Source: an uncultured bacterium
GTDB taxonomy: Bacteria; Planctomycetota; UBA1135; GCA-002686595
Direction: 5' to 3'
Length of the DNA: 46,106 nt
Assembly (NCBI GenBank): GCA_938030175.1
Contig: CALHGQ010000190.1
Span: 1-46,106 of the forward strand
Below, piece by piece: positions 38,021 through 44,908 of this stretch (positions are counted from its first letter, which is position 1; each line of letters starts with the position of its first letter). Position numbers and translations under genes: made by a program. The notes beneath the pieces were generated by a model that ran no database searches, was not told the DNA's origin, and was given only the letters and a program-made list of their open reading frames with translations.

Positions 38021-38175
38021 CTGGTCCCCAACGCTGGGCTCAGCGCGTCGGAACCCCTTGTCGCCGTTGCCTTTCCATCGCTCCCGGCTCGACCATGGCC
38101 CGCGGGCCCGATAAGCAACCGAAGCTTCGCCCCACGAACGGGTTGCGCCGCTACGAGCCCAGCGTTGGGGACCAG
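38021..38175. repeat. Perfect 21-bp inverted repeat with 113-bp spacer
   Basis: The 21 bases at 38021-38041, beginning CTGGTCCCCAACGC, are the exact reverse complement of 38155-38175. The pair ends 45 bp before the start of the gene at 38221, inside a 271-bp intergenic region. It could form a long-range stem in the leader RNA, or be paired protein-binding sites or the ends of a tiny decayed element. Confidence 0.85.
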
Positions 38176-38220
38176 CCCGGAAGGGTTCCGCTCCGAGGGC
38201 GGTGCTGCTACGGTTCGCCC

Positions 38221-39156
38221 ATGCTCAACTCCCTCTTCCCGGCTACGTTGATCACGTCCGTCGCACTCGTAGGCTCGCTATCTGCGCACTCGACCCAGGA
38301 CGCTTCGAACCGCGCTCCTCGCCCTTCTGCCAAGCAGGCGACGCCGGACGTACGTCTGCCCATCGCCCAGTCGTCGATGCCAGAAGCCAAGGCGCCCGAG
38401 GTGGCGGCGGAACTGCAGGTCCTCTGGGACGGGCGAGTCATGTCTGGCGAGGAGGTCTTGTTCAACCCGCTGAAGAGCGACGAGCGCAAGGCGCTACGTG
38501 CGTGGCTGAGCGCCGAGGCTGGCAAGATGAAGTCGAGAGTCTTCCCAGGGCTCGAAGAGTTCGGTGAGTTGACCGAGGGCATCCTGCTCTTGCACCTCGA
38601 TGCAACGGCCGGGATGAACCACGTCCAGAACCTCATCTCGGACTGCGCCGTGACGGAGCCCCCGATCTGGCGCCTGCACCAATCGACGATCTACGTTCAT
38701 AACAAGGGAGAGAACGGCGAACAGCGACACGGCCGTCTGGACCTGTCGCTGATCCGGGTCCCGGACCAGCCGGTGAAGGCCGAGGCTGATGCTGCGGACC
38801 AGCGCATCCTAGAGGAGCCGGCTGCCATGGAGGTCACCATCAAGGTGCGGAACCCCGGCACGAAGCTGAGCGCTCCCATGGGGGAGCCGTGGAGCGGCAA
38901 AGCTCTGGACTCCTTCTACTTCGACCGCAGCACCCGCCAACTCGTGTTCGCGCTGGGACCGCGTCGTATGGGGACCGCGTCCGAGCTGAGACACACCCTC
39001 CAGGAACTCTCAAGAGCGGCCCGGCTTGGCAAAAAGCGCCTCGCGCCTCTCAGGATCGACCCGCGGGAGGGAACCACCGTCGCTGACTTTACGTTGGTGA
39101 AGGACATGGCACTGGAAGCGAACTTCCGGGACTTCAGCTTGACGGCGGCCGAGTGA
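38221..39156 (+). CDS. Secreted protein of unknown function
   Basis: The 311-residue protein starts at the ATG at 38221, which opens directly onto a signal peptide (1-22, ending SLSAHS); a possible upstream start at 38095 would cross the inverted repeat and add 42 charged residues. The mature part is mixed alpha/beta with a helical GEEVLFNPLKSDERKALRAW segment, an EGILLLHLDATAGMNHVQNL segment and a later RQLVFALGPRRMG. The middle recalls the biopolymer transport ExbD/TolR-like periplasmic fold, but only loosely. No catalytic motif is seen and no function is proposed. Confidence 0.65.
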   Translation: MLNSLFPATLITSVALVGSLSAHSTQDASNRAPRPSAKQATPDVRLPIAQSSMPEAKAPEVAAELQVLWDGRVMSGEEVLFNPLKSDERKALRAWLSAEAGKMKSRVFPGLEEFGELTEGILLLHLDATAGMNHVQNLISDCAVTEPPIWRLHQSTIYVHNKGENGEQRHGRLDLSLIRVPDQPVKAEADAADQRILEEPAAMEVTIKVRNPGTKLSAPMGEPWSGKALDSFYFDRSTRQLVFALGPRRMGTASELRHTLQELSRAARLGKKRLAPLRIDPREGTTVADFTLVKDMALEANFRDFSLTAAE

Positions 39157-39250
39157 TCCGGGGATCGACGCCGCTGCGTTGGCATTGGGTCATCCGGCTG
39201 GCGCAGATTTCTTCGAATACCCCAGTGGAAGGCGAGTAGGGCCCTGCTCC

Positions 39251-40150
39251 ATGGCGATTCACCTACTTTCCTGCGGCACCTGCAAGCGGCAATTCGACGT
39301 CACGTCTCTGCGGCTCGGCGACGAGATCCGCTGCGTCTGCGGTACCGTTCTGAACGTCGGCCACCCAAGGGTGGTAGAGACGCGCGGGACGGCCTGCGGG
39401 CACTGTGGCAGCAGAGTGGCCAATGGGGACACCGATTGCTCGTCGTGTCACACAAAGCTCTCCGCACAGGACAAGGTGGAGGCGCAGATCTGTCCGTCGT
39501 GTGACGCACGACGGCTCGACGACTCGGGCCACTGCGAGGGATGCGGCAGCACACTTCACCCGTCCGCGTTGCCGCCCGTTCCACGGGACGGTCGCTGCCC
39601 ACGCTGCGATGGCGATCTATGCGTTCATCTCGGCAGGGAAGCGGCCGTCATCGAGTGCACAGGCTGCGGCGGGATCTGGGCGCAGCGCGATGCTCTCGAC
39701 CACCTCATCGGCGGAGCCTCGGCCCCCAGTGATCAGAGCCCGTCCCGTGCAACGATCGGAGCGCACGCAGAAGAACCAGAGGACTCGCCGAGCGAAGACC
39801 GACTTCCATGTCTTACCTGCGGCGTGGAGATGAAGCGGTTCTACTTCCGGCACGCTGGGCTCACGAGCAACATCGTCCTCGACGCCTGTCGACGCCACGG
39901 AGTCTGGTTCGACCACGACGAGCTGAGGCGGTCCGTCGAGTTCGCTATGGATCCGGGCGCAGGCTTCAACCCCGAGAGCGCTTTTCTCGCCGCCCATCCG
40001 GGCGCTCTCGAGCCCATCGTGACTCGAAAGAGCGCCCTGCGGGAAGCCGTTGAGGAAGGGTGCGCAGAAGGCGTGGTGGAACTGCTCTTTGACGGAGTCC
40101 ACTCGGCCGGCAGCGCCGTTGGATGGGCGATCTTATCCTTGCTTGAATAG
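39251..40150 (+). CDS. Multi-zinc-ribbon protein (zf-TFIIB-like)
   Basis: This is a 299-residue cytosolic protein carrying about ten Cys pairs: C8/C11, C28/C30, C49/C52, C63/C66, C81/C84, C95/C98, C116/C119, C136/C139 and C187/C190, then C213 with H216. The early pairs are double-zinc-ribbon-like. The segments CPRCDGDLC...ECTGCGGIWAQRDALDHL and DACRRHGVWFDHDELRR match the zf-TFIIB pattern (CPxC...CxxCGGxWxDxxEL). Such proteins are expected to bind zinc and a protein or nucleic-acid partner; the role is unknown. The ATG at 39251 is chosen because it begins at the first ribbon. Its last 18 bases overlap the opposite-strand open frame ending at 40133. Confidence 0.78.
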   Translation: MAIHLLSCGTCKRQFDVTSLRLGDEIRCVCGTVLNVGHPRVVETRGTACGHCGSRVANGDTDCSSCHTKLSAQDKVEAQICPSCDARRLDDSGHCEGCGSTLHPSALPPVPRDGRCPRCDGDLCVHLGREAAVIECTGCGGIWAQRDALDHLIGGASAPSDQSPSRATIGAHAEEPEDSPSEDRLPCLTCGVEMKRFYFRHAGLTSNIVLDACRRHGVWFDHDELRRSVEFAMDPGAGFNPESAFLAAHPGALEPIVTRKSALREAVEEGCAEGVVELLFDGVHSAGSAVGWAILSLLE

Positions 40151-40534
40151 CGCGCCCGTTCGAAGGCCGAGTGGAACTCCGGTGTCCTTGAAGAGCCGAA
40201 CCGTCACGCCGTCGCTGAAGCTGGACGTTGCGAGCGGGTTCGCGTCCCTGTGCCACGCTTGGAAGTACCACCGCTCGCCGAAGGCCGGAACGATCGGTCC
40301 GTCGGGGCTAGGCAGCGAGCTAGGGTCGATCTCTAGCGAGAGAACACCGGTCGTGCCTGAGCTTCCGGTCTGCCCCGGAGCCACAAACCGTCCGATCGCG
40401 CCACCGAGGCAAAGGTGGCCCTGGGAATCGCCCGGCGTGGCAGCGAATCCGCCCGCCGGGGACGCAAGGAAGAAGCCAAAGGTGGAGAGGGGAAGGCCGC
40501 TTGCCTGGAGCGTGGCGGGAAGTGCCTGACCCAA
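40133..40534 (-). pseudogene. Orphan copy of the exported-protein C-terminal module (likely a gene remnant)
   Basis: A 133-residue open frame reads STFGFFLASPAGG, HLCLGGAIGRF and RWYFQAWHRDANP, then FSDGVTVRLF. This matches the order LCVGG...F.WYRD...(T)F that ends the proteins at 9701 and 17801. It has no signal peptide and no upstream domain, and it ends in a 15-residue tail instead of FCP. The frame is open over the conserved part, so the similarity is not chance frame noise. A decayed 3' end of a larger gene is the likeliest reading; an expressed single-module protein is the alternative. It converges on and overlaps the zinc-ribbon gene by 18 bp. Confidence 0.6.
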
Positions 40535-40654
40535 GACGGCCTAATCCGTCGTGCAGGGCCCATGCCAAGGCAGCGCTGCGAAGGGCGAGGGGTGGCTTCC
40601 GTTCGATCTCGGCCAGGTGAGCGACTCACCTAGGTTACGATCGTGGTGCAAGCC

Positions 40655-42319
40655 ATGAGCGAAGACAGTGACGACCAGCTTCTCGAGGACGCGGGGGAGG
40701 TGTACGCCGATTGGCGCGTCGCGGGGCATCAGCCGTCCGATGGGCCGGCCTTCGAGGCACTCTGCGTCCAGCACCCGATGCTCGCGACGTACCTCAAGCG
40801 GATTCGCAAGCTCGACGTTGGCACTCGGCGCATCGCTCAAGAAGAGGGCGCGGCGGCCGGCGGCCTCGCGTTCGGTGAAGGCCTCGATGTGAATCGTACG
40901 GCGATCGGTGATCGCACGAATCGCCCCGGCAAGGAGGCCGAGATCCGCGCCCGCGCGATGATGGAGAAGGTCCGTCATCGCAAGCTGATCTTTGGCAAGT
41001 ACCACCTGACGGGACTGACGAGCGACTGGTCGCAGATCGGCAAAGGCGGCGCAGGCTCGGTGTATCGCGCATGGGACGAGGACCTCATGCGGCAGGTTGC
41101 GCTCAAGCTCCTGCACAAGAAGTACGTCGACCCGGTGGACGGCGTTGACGCGGGCCAGCGACGGCGGGCGCAAGCGCGCTTTGTGCACGAGGCCCAGCTA
41201 ACGGCGCAGCTCGACCACCCGGGGATCGTTCCTTTGCACGACTTCGGAAGCACGTCGACCGGGCGCCCGTACTTCACGATGAAGATGGTGAAGGGCAAGA
41301 CCCTCGGCGAGGTCATGGAGCTGATGCATCGGCGCAGCGGCTCTTGGAATCTCGCGCGCACGCTCGGCGCCTTCATCAAAGCCTGCGAGGCGATCGCGTA
41401 CGCACACGACAAAGGCGTGATTCACCGCGACCTCAAGCCCGCCAACATCATGGTGGGCAAGTTCGGCGAGGTCTACGTGATGGACTGGGGGCTGCTCAAG
41501 CGCGTGGAGCGCGACGAGCGCCAGGTTTCACCGGCCATTACCCAGTTCGCCGACCTGCCGGCGAGCCCGGACCTCGACGCGCGGGCAGGGGACGGCATCA
41601 CGGACCAAGGCGACGCGCTCGGAACCGCCACGTACATGTCGCCGGAGCAGGCGGTGGGCGACCTCGATGCGGTGGATCGCTGCAGCGATATCTATGGGCT
41701 GGGCTCGATTCTCTATCACATCCTGAGCGGCTCAGCGCCCTTCATGGCGAACGGTGAGAACCCGCGCGTGATGGCGATCATCGAGGCGCACCGAAACGGG
41801 GACGGCCCCGAGTCGCTGGACGTCGTCGCGCCGCGTGCGCCCAAGGAACTGCGCCGCATTGCGGCCAAGGCCATGGCCTACCGGCCTGACGACCGCTACG
41901 CCACCGCGACCGACCTCGCTGGCGAGGTCATCGACTTCATCGAAGGCCGCGTCGGCAAGGAGTGGGCGTCGAGCCCAGTGCGCAGCTCGCTGCGCTGGGC
42001 GCGGCACCGGCCGAGCGCGGCGGCACTCGCCGTACTGACGGTGGTCCTCGGCGGCGTGTCCTTCTTCAAGGCGCTGCGAACACCCGAGACCTATAGCCGT
42101 CCTGTGTTCGCGGGCAGCCAAGTACGCGCCGCGGTGGGGGATTGGGTCCAAGAGAACGGGGAAGAGGAGCTGCCCGAGATCCTCAAGCTGGTGGACGAGT
42201 TGGTGGAGGCGAAGGACGGCGCGCGGGACGCCATCGTCGACCAGATCTCCGAGCGCGTTCGCAGCCGGACGAATCCATCGGATGAACCTCAGCTTCCTGG
42301 GGACGAAGGGAGTCGATAG
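40655..42319 (+). CDS. Transmembrane Ser/Thr protein kinase, DWG type
   Basis: The 554-residue protein starts at the ATG at 40655; a GTG four codons earlier is also possible. The N-terminal 110 residues include YADWRVAG and a helical FEALCVQHPMLATYLKRI segment, common ahead of planctomycetal kinases. The kinase (about 122-430) has IGKGGAGSVY (128-137), K151, E179, HRDLKPAN (257-264), DWG at 277-279 in place of DFG, an activation segment of about 50 residues, and SPE at 329-331. A transmembrane helix at about 454-472 leads to a short external tail of 80 residues. The FHA gene follows after 17 nt, so the pair is very likely co-translated and functionally linked. Confidence 0.9.
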   Translation: MSEDSDDQLLEDAGEVYADWRVAGHQPSDGPAFEALCVQHPMLATYLKRIRKLDVGTRRIAQEEGAAAGGLAFGEGLDVNRTAIGDRTNRPGKEAEIRARAMMEKVRHRKLIFGKYHLTGLTSDWSQIGKGGAGSVYRAWDEDLMRQVALKLLHKKYVDPVDGVDAGQRRRAQARFVHEAQLTAQLDHPGIVPLHDFGSTSTGRPYFTMKMVKGKTLGEVMELMHRRSGSWNLARTLGAFIKACEAIAYAHDKGVIHRDLKPANIMVGKFGEVYVMDWGLLKRVERDERQVSPAITQFADLPASPDLDARAGDGITDQGDALGTATYMSPEQAVGDLDAVDRCSDIYGLGSILYHILSGSAPFMANGENPRVMAIIEAHRNGDGPESLDVVAPRAPKELRRIAAKAMAYRPDDRYATATDLAGEVIDFIEGRVGKEWASSPVRSSLRWARHRPSAAALAVLTVVLGGVSFFKALRTPETYSRPVFAGSQVRAAVGDWVQENGEEELPEILKLVDELVEAKDGARDAIVDQISERVRSRTNPSDEPQLPGDEGSR

Positions 42320-42336
42320 ACTGCAGCCTCCTTCCT

Positions 42337-43287
42337 ATGCAGCTCAAGATCACTGAAGAGGGACACGAGCCAATCCTGGTCGTTGTTCCGAGCCCTGAGG
42401 TGTCCCCCGTGGTCACGATCGGGCGCGGCGAAGACAACCACGTTGTCCTGAGCCAGTCGTTCGTCAGTGGGCAGCATGCGCGGCTCTTCGCGGGGACGAT
42501 GCTCGAGGACTGCCGCTCCCGCAACGGTACGTTCGTGGGGGGCAAGCGCATCGACGGGCCGACGCTTCTCGGTGGACGGCGGTTCACCCTCGGGGGCCAC
42601 ACGCTGACGGTTCAGCCGGTGTTCGAAGAGTCAGACGGCTTGGCGGGCACGATGGCGTCTAGCGTCGCCGCGCTTTGGAAGGACGGGGGCGGGCCGAGTA
42701 CGCGCGGCGCGACGCTCGTCACCGGGGACGAATCGCCGCTCCTCGGGACCCTGGTGGCCGAGGACTTCGAGAAGACCGAGGTGCCCAAGGGCTCCACGGC
42801 CACGGACCTGTATATCTACGAGGCCTTCCAGTTCATCCGCAACGCGGAGCGCATCATCTCGAAGATCGCGGGCGGCCTCACGAAGGAGTTGAGCAACCAA
42901 ACCGTGCTACCGGACGCCGACAAGAACTTCCGCACGCACATGGCAGAGCTGATGGTCCAGCGCCAGGACCCGGCCACCCGCGCCGAGCTGCACGCCTACC
43001 TCAACAAGGTCTTCGAGTGGCTTTACGCCGCGGTGCACTGCTACCAGAAGGCCGCCATCGCCGTGGTCGAAGAGCTCAAGCGCGAGATCAACAAGGGCGC
43101 GCTGCAGCGCGTTGATTCGATTCCGTGGCATGCCCGCATCCGCGGCCTAGAGCGCGCGGTTCTGTGGGACCGCGCCGAGGCGCGTCTCGATGACTGGACG
43201 CAGAACCATGTGATCGATCGCCTAGAGGCCCAGGTCTCGTCCGCCGCGAAGGTCTTCCGCCTGGCGAAGGACTTCGATGACCTGTGA
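42337..43287 (+). CDS. FHA protein with helical C-terminal domain
   Basis: In this 316-residue cytosolic protein the FHA domain (1-95) has G29-R30, S44-G-Q-H47 and RNGT at 62-65. A linker (96-145) includes several Thr residues that could be kinase targets (STRGATLVT). Residues 147-316 are a helical domain with YEAFQFIRNAERII, FEWLYAAVHCYQKAA and LDDWTQNHVIDRLE that I do not recognise. The adjacent kinase gene, 17 nt upstream, is the obvious source of the phosphothreonine. FHA proteins with a helical tail also occur in type VI secretion clusters, but no Tss gene is in this window. Confidence 0.87.
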   Translation: MQLKITEEGHEPILVVVPSPEVSPVVTIGRGEDNHVVLSQSFVSGQHARLFAGTMLEDCRSRNGTFVGGKRIDGPTLLGGRRFTLGGHTLTVQPVFEESDGLAGTMASSVAALWKDGGGPSTRGATLVTGDESPLLGTLVAEDFEKTEVPKGSTATDLYIYEAFQFIRNAERIISKIAGGLTKELSNQTVLPDADKNFRTHMAELMVQRQDPATRAELHAYLNKVFEWLYAAVHCYQKAAIAVVEELKREINKGALQRVDSIPWHARIRGLERAVLWDRAEARLDDWTQNHVIDRLEAQVSSAAKVFRLAKDFDDL

Positions 43288-43308
43288 CTCACATTAAGCC
43301 GATGATCA

Positions 43309-43318
43309 TACGGCCGTA
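43309..43318. promoter_or_regulatory. Perfect palindrome TACGGCCGTA
   Basis: A 10-bp perfect palindrome lies 22 bp after the FHA gene stop and 102 bp before the next start. It could be an operator for a dimeric regulator, but a palindrome of this length also occurs by chance. Confidence 0.3.
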
Positions 43319-43333
43319 AAGAAGCATCGATTC

Positions 43334-43350
43334 CGCGGGGAGTCCCCGCG
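43334..43350 (+). terminator. GC-rich hairpin after the kinase-FHA operon
   Basis: CGCGGGG (43334-43340) pairs with CCCCGCG (43344-43350) around the triloop AGT, 47 nt past the stop at 43287. The following CATTCATCCCTTCTAG is only mildly T-rich, so termination is plausible but not classical. Confidence 0.5.
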
Positions 43351-43366
43351 CATTCATCCCTTCTAG

Positions 43367-43405
43367 CCTTGGGGACGTGCCCTCTCACGTCACCCGTCCC
43401 CAAGG
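43367..43405 (+). promoter_or_regulatory. Two overlapping, mutually exclusive hairpins in front of a ribosome binding site
   Basis: CCTTGGGGACG (43367-43377) pairs perfectly with CGTCCCCAAGG (43395-43405). Inside and overlapping it, GACGTG (43374-43379) can pair with CACGTC (43386-43391). Both share bases 43374-43377, so only one can form fully. The GGAGGAGG ribosome binding site starts about 5 nt after the outer stem, before the ATG at 43420. The arrangement could act as a translation switch. Confidence 0.55.
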
Positions 43406-43419
43406 ATCAGGAGGAGGCC

Positions 43420-44115
43420 ATGTTTCATCTTATTCGGCTCGTGCAATCCGTCGCGCCCTATTGCGGGCTCTTTGCTGGCGCCTGCGCGCTCGCGACGACG
43501 TCCCACACCGCCCTCTTTGGCGGCGAAGATCACCCCAGCCGCGCGTCCATCGACTCGGTGCTAGTAGGTCAAGAGCACGGCCAGTGGCTGACGCTTGAGA
43601 AAGGAACGCTCTTGATGACGGAGCTCGTCGTCGATACCCAGGTGGCGAACGGTTCCGGCATCGCCTCGCCGATCGCCTACCTCGTCCCCTACGTCTCTGA
43701 GGCCGTGGCTGGGCCGACACCCGAGTCTTCCCCCAAGGCCAAGGGCCCCGAGTCACTCGCCGTGGTTCGATTCATGCCGGAGGACTTCAAAGCACGCTTC
43801 CCCGAGGCCCATGCCCTCGTCAGCGAGGATGGGGAGCTCGATGAAGGGCTCCTCGACGTCGTGTTCGACCGTCGGCCCTGCGAGGTGCTGCGAGCGGAGG
43901 CATCGGACCTCTCGCCCCATGTCCGTCACTTTCTGTTGGACCGCTGGGGCATCAACGACAGCGCGCTCTTGCTCTTCAACGCTGGCGCAAAGCCCATGTC
44001 GCGCGTCGCCGCCGTGGCCCTGGCGTCCGTGGGTCTAGGGCTGCTCCTCGCGGCTTGTTTCGTCCTTCTGCGTCGCCGCGTGAAGCATCAGGCCGCGGCT
44101 CCCAGCGCCTGGTAG
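43420..44115 (+). CDS. Two-helix membrane protein of unknown function
   Basis: The 231-residue protein starts at the ATG at 43420, which has a very strong GGAGGAGG ribosome binding site. An N-terminal hydrophobic segment (about 9-28) is either a signal peptide or a helix, and a C-terminal helix (about 195-218) is followed by RRRVKHQ, so the 165-residue middle part would be outside the cytosol. The middle contains IDSVLVGQEHGQWLTLEKG, reminiscent of a small beta domain, and an acidic ARFPEAHALVSEDGELDEG stretch. No known family is recognised. It is convergent with the DUF1080 gene, 7 bp away. Confidence 0.65.
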   Translation: MFHLIRLVQSVAPYCGLFAGACALATTSHTALFGGEDHPSRASIDSVLVGQEHGQWLTLEKGTLLMTELVVDTQVANGSGIASPIAYLVPYVSEAVAGPTPESSPKAKGPESLAVVRFMPEDFKARFPEAHALVSEDGELDEGLLDVVFDRRPCEVLRAEASDLSPHVRHFLLDRWGINDSALLLFNAGAKPMSRVAAVALASVGLGLLLAACFVLLRRRVKHQAAAPSAW

Positions 44116-44122
44116 TCCCGAC

Positions 44123-44896
44123 TCAGGGCAGCTTGCGAATCCGCAGGTTGCGGAAGGCGATGGGCGCGCCCTCGGCTTCGAGGGCCAAGTAGCCTGTGGC
44201 GGGAGAGCAGTCCTTGCCACCGTTGACTTCCTTTCCGTTCACCCACAGTCGCACCTCGCCGTTGATGGCGCGGATGTAGTAGTGGTTCCACTCCCCGATG
44301 CCGTGGGTCAGGCGCTCCGTCGGAAACGAGCGAGGGTTGTTCGGCTTGCCCACGTGGTAGCTCGTGCCGTCCGGGGCCTCGTAGTCGATCTCCGGCGTGA
44401 AGGCCGTCATGGACGAAGGGCCCACGGGGAAGACGTCGCCGTGGCTGGTGAACCAGTCCGAGTGCTTGCCGTTCTTCTCAAGGTGATTCGTCTCGTAGCC
44501 GAGGTCAAGGACCTGGACTTCGATACCGCTCCGCGGAAGCGTACCGGGCGGCAGGTCGGTGAACGCAGACTCGGGGCACCAAAGGAAGACACCTGAGTTG
44601 CCCGCGTGAACGGTGTGCTTCCACTCCAAGACCAGCTCGAAGTTCGTGTACGACTCCCGCGACCGAGCGCCGCCGATCGGCCGGCCGCTGCACAGGATCT
44701 CGCCGTTCTTTTCCCGCCACGTTGACTCGTCGCCGTTGACGTTGACGAAGTCCGCGAGCGTTAGCGTCGTCCAGCCCTCGCCGGTGATCGCGGCGGACTT
44801 CAGGCCCGGTTCGCTCTTCAGCCAGTTGGCAGAGATGAGCACGAGGCTCGAAAGGAAGAATGCTGCGGGCAGAGCCGCGCGGAGGGAGATCGCCAT
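44123..44896 (-). CDS. DUF1080 / 3-keto-disaccharide hydrolase-like exported protein
   Basis: This 257-residue protein has an N-terminal signal or anchor (5-25). The rest is a concanavalin-like jelly roll of the DUF1080 type: WTTLTLADFVNVNGDESTWREKNGEILC, TNFELVLEWKH and GNSGVFLWCPE, then GIEVQVLDLG, EWNHYYIRAINGEVRLWVNGKEV and GYLALEAEGAPIAFRNLRIRKL. Members act in sugar breakdown via 3-keto intermediates, and the family is expanded in Planctomycetota. It lies 12 nt downstream of the HEAT-repeat gene on the same strand, so the two are probably one operon. Confidence 0.88.
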   Translation of the reverse strand: MAISLRAALPAAFFLSSLVLISANWLKSEPGLKSAAITGEGWTTLTLADFVNVNGDESTWREKNGEILCSGRPIGGARSRESYTNFELVLEWKHTVHAGNSGVFLWCPESAFTDLPPGTLPRSGIEVQVLDLGYETNHLEKNGKHSDWFTSHGDVFPVGPSSMTAFTPEIDYEAPDGTSYHVGKPNNPRSFPTERLTHGIGEWNHYYIRAINGEVRLWVNGKEVNGGKDCSPATGYLALEAEGAPIAFRNLRIRKLP

Positions 44897-44908
44897 CGGG
44901 GAGGTACG

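Noticed and set aside
42337-43287. FHA-helical protein as a type VI secretion component
   Set aside because: No Tss genes are in the window, and I could not match the helical tail to the T6SS FHA proteins that I know.
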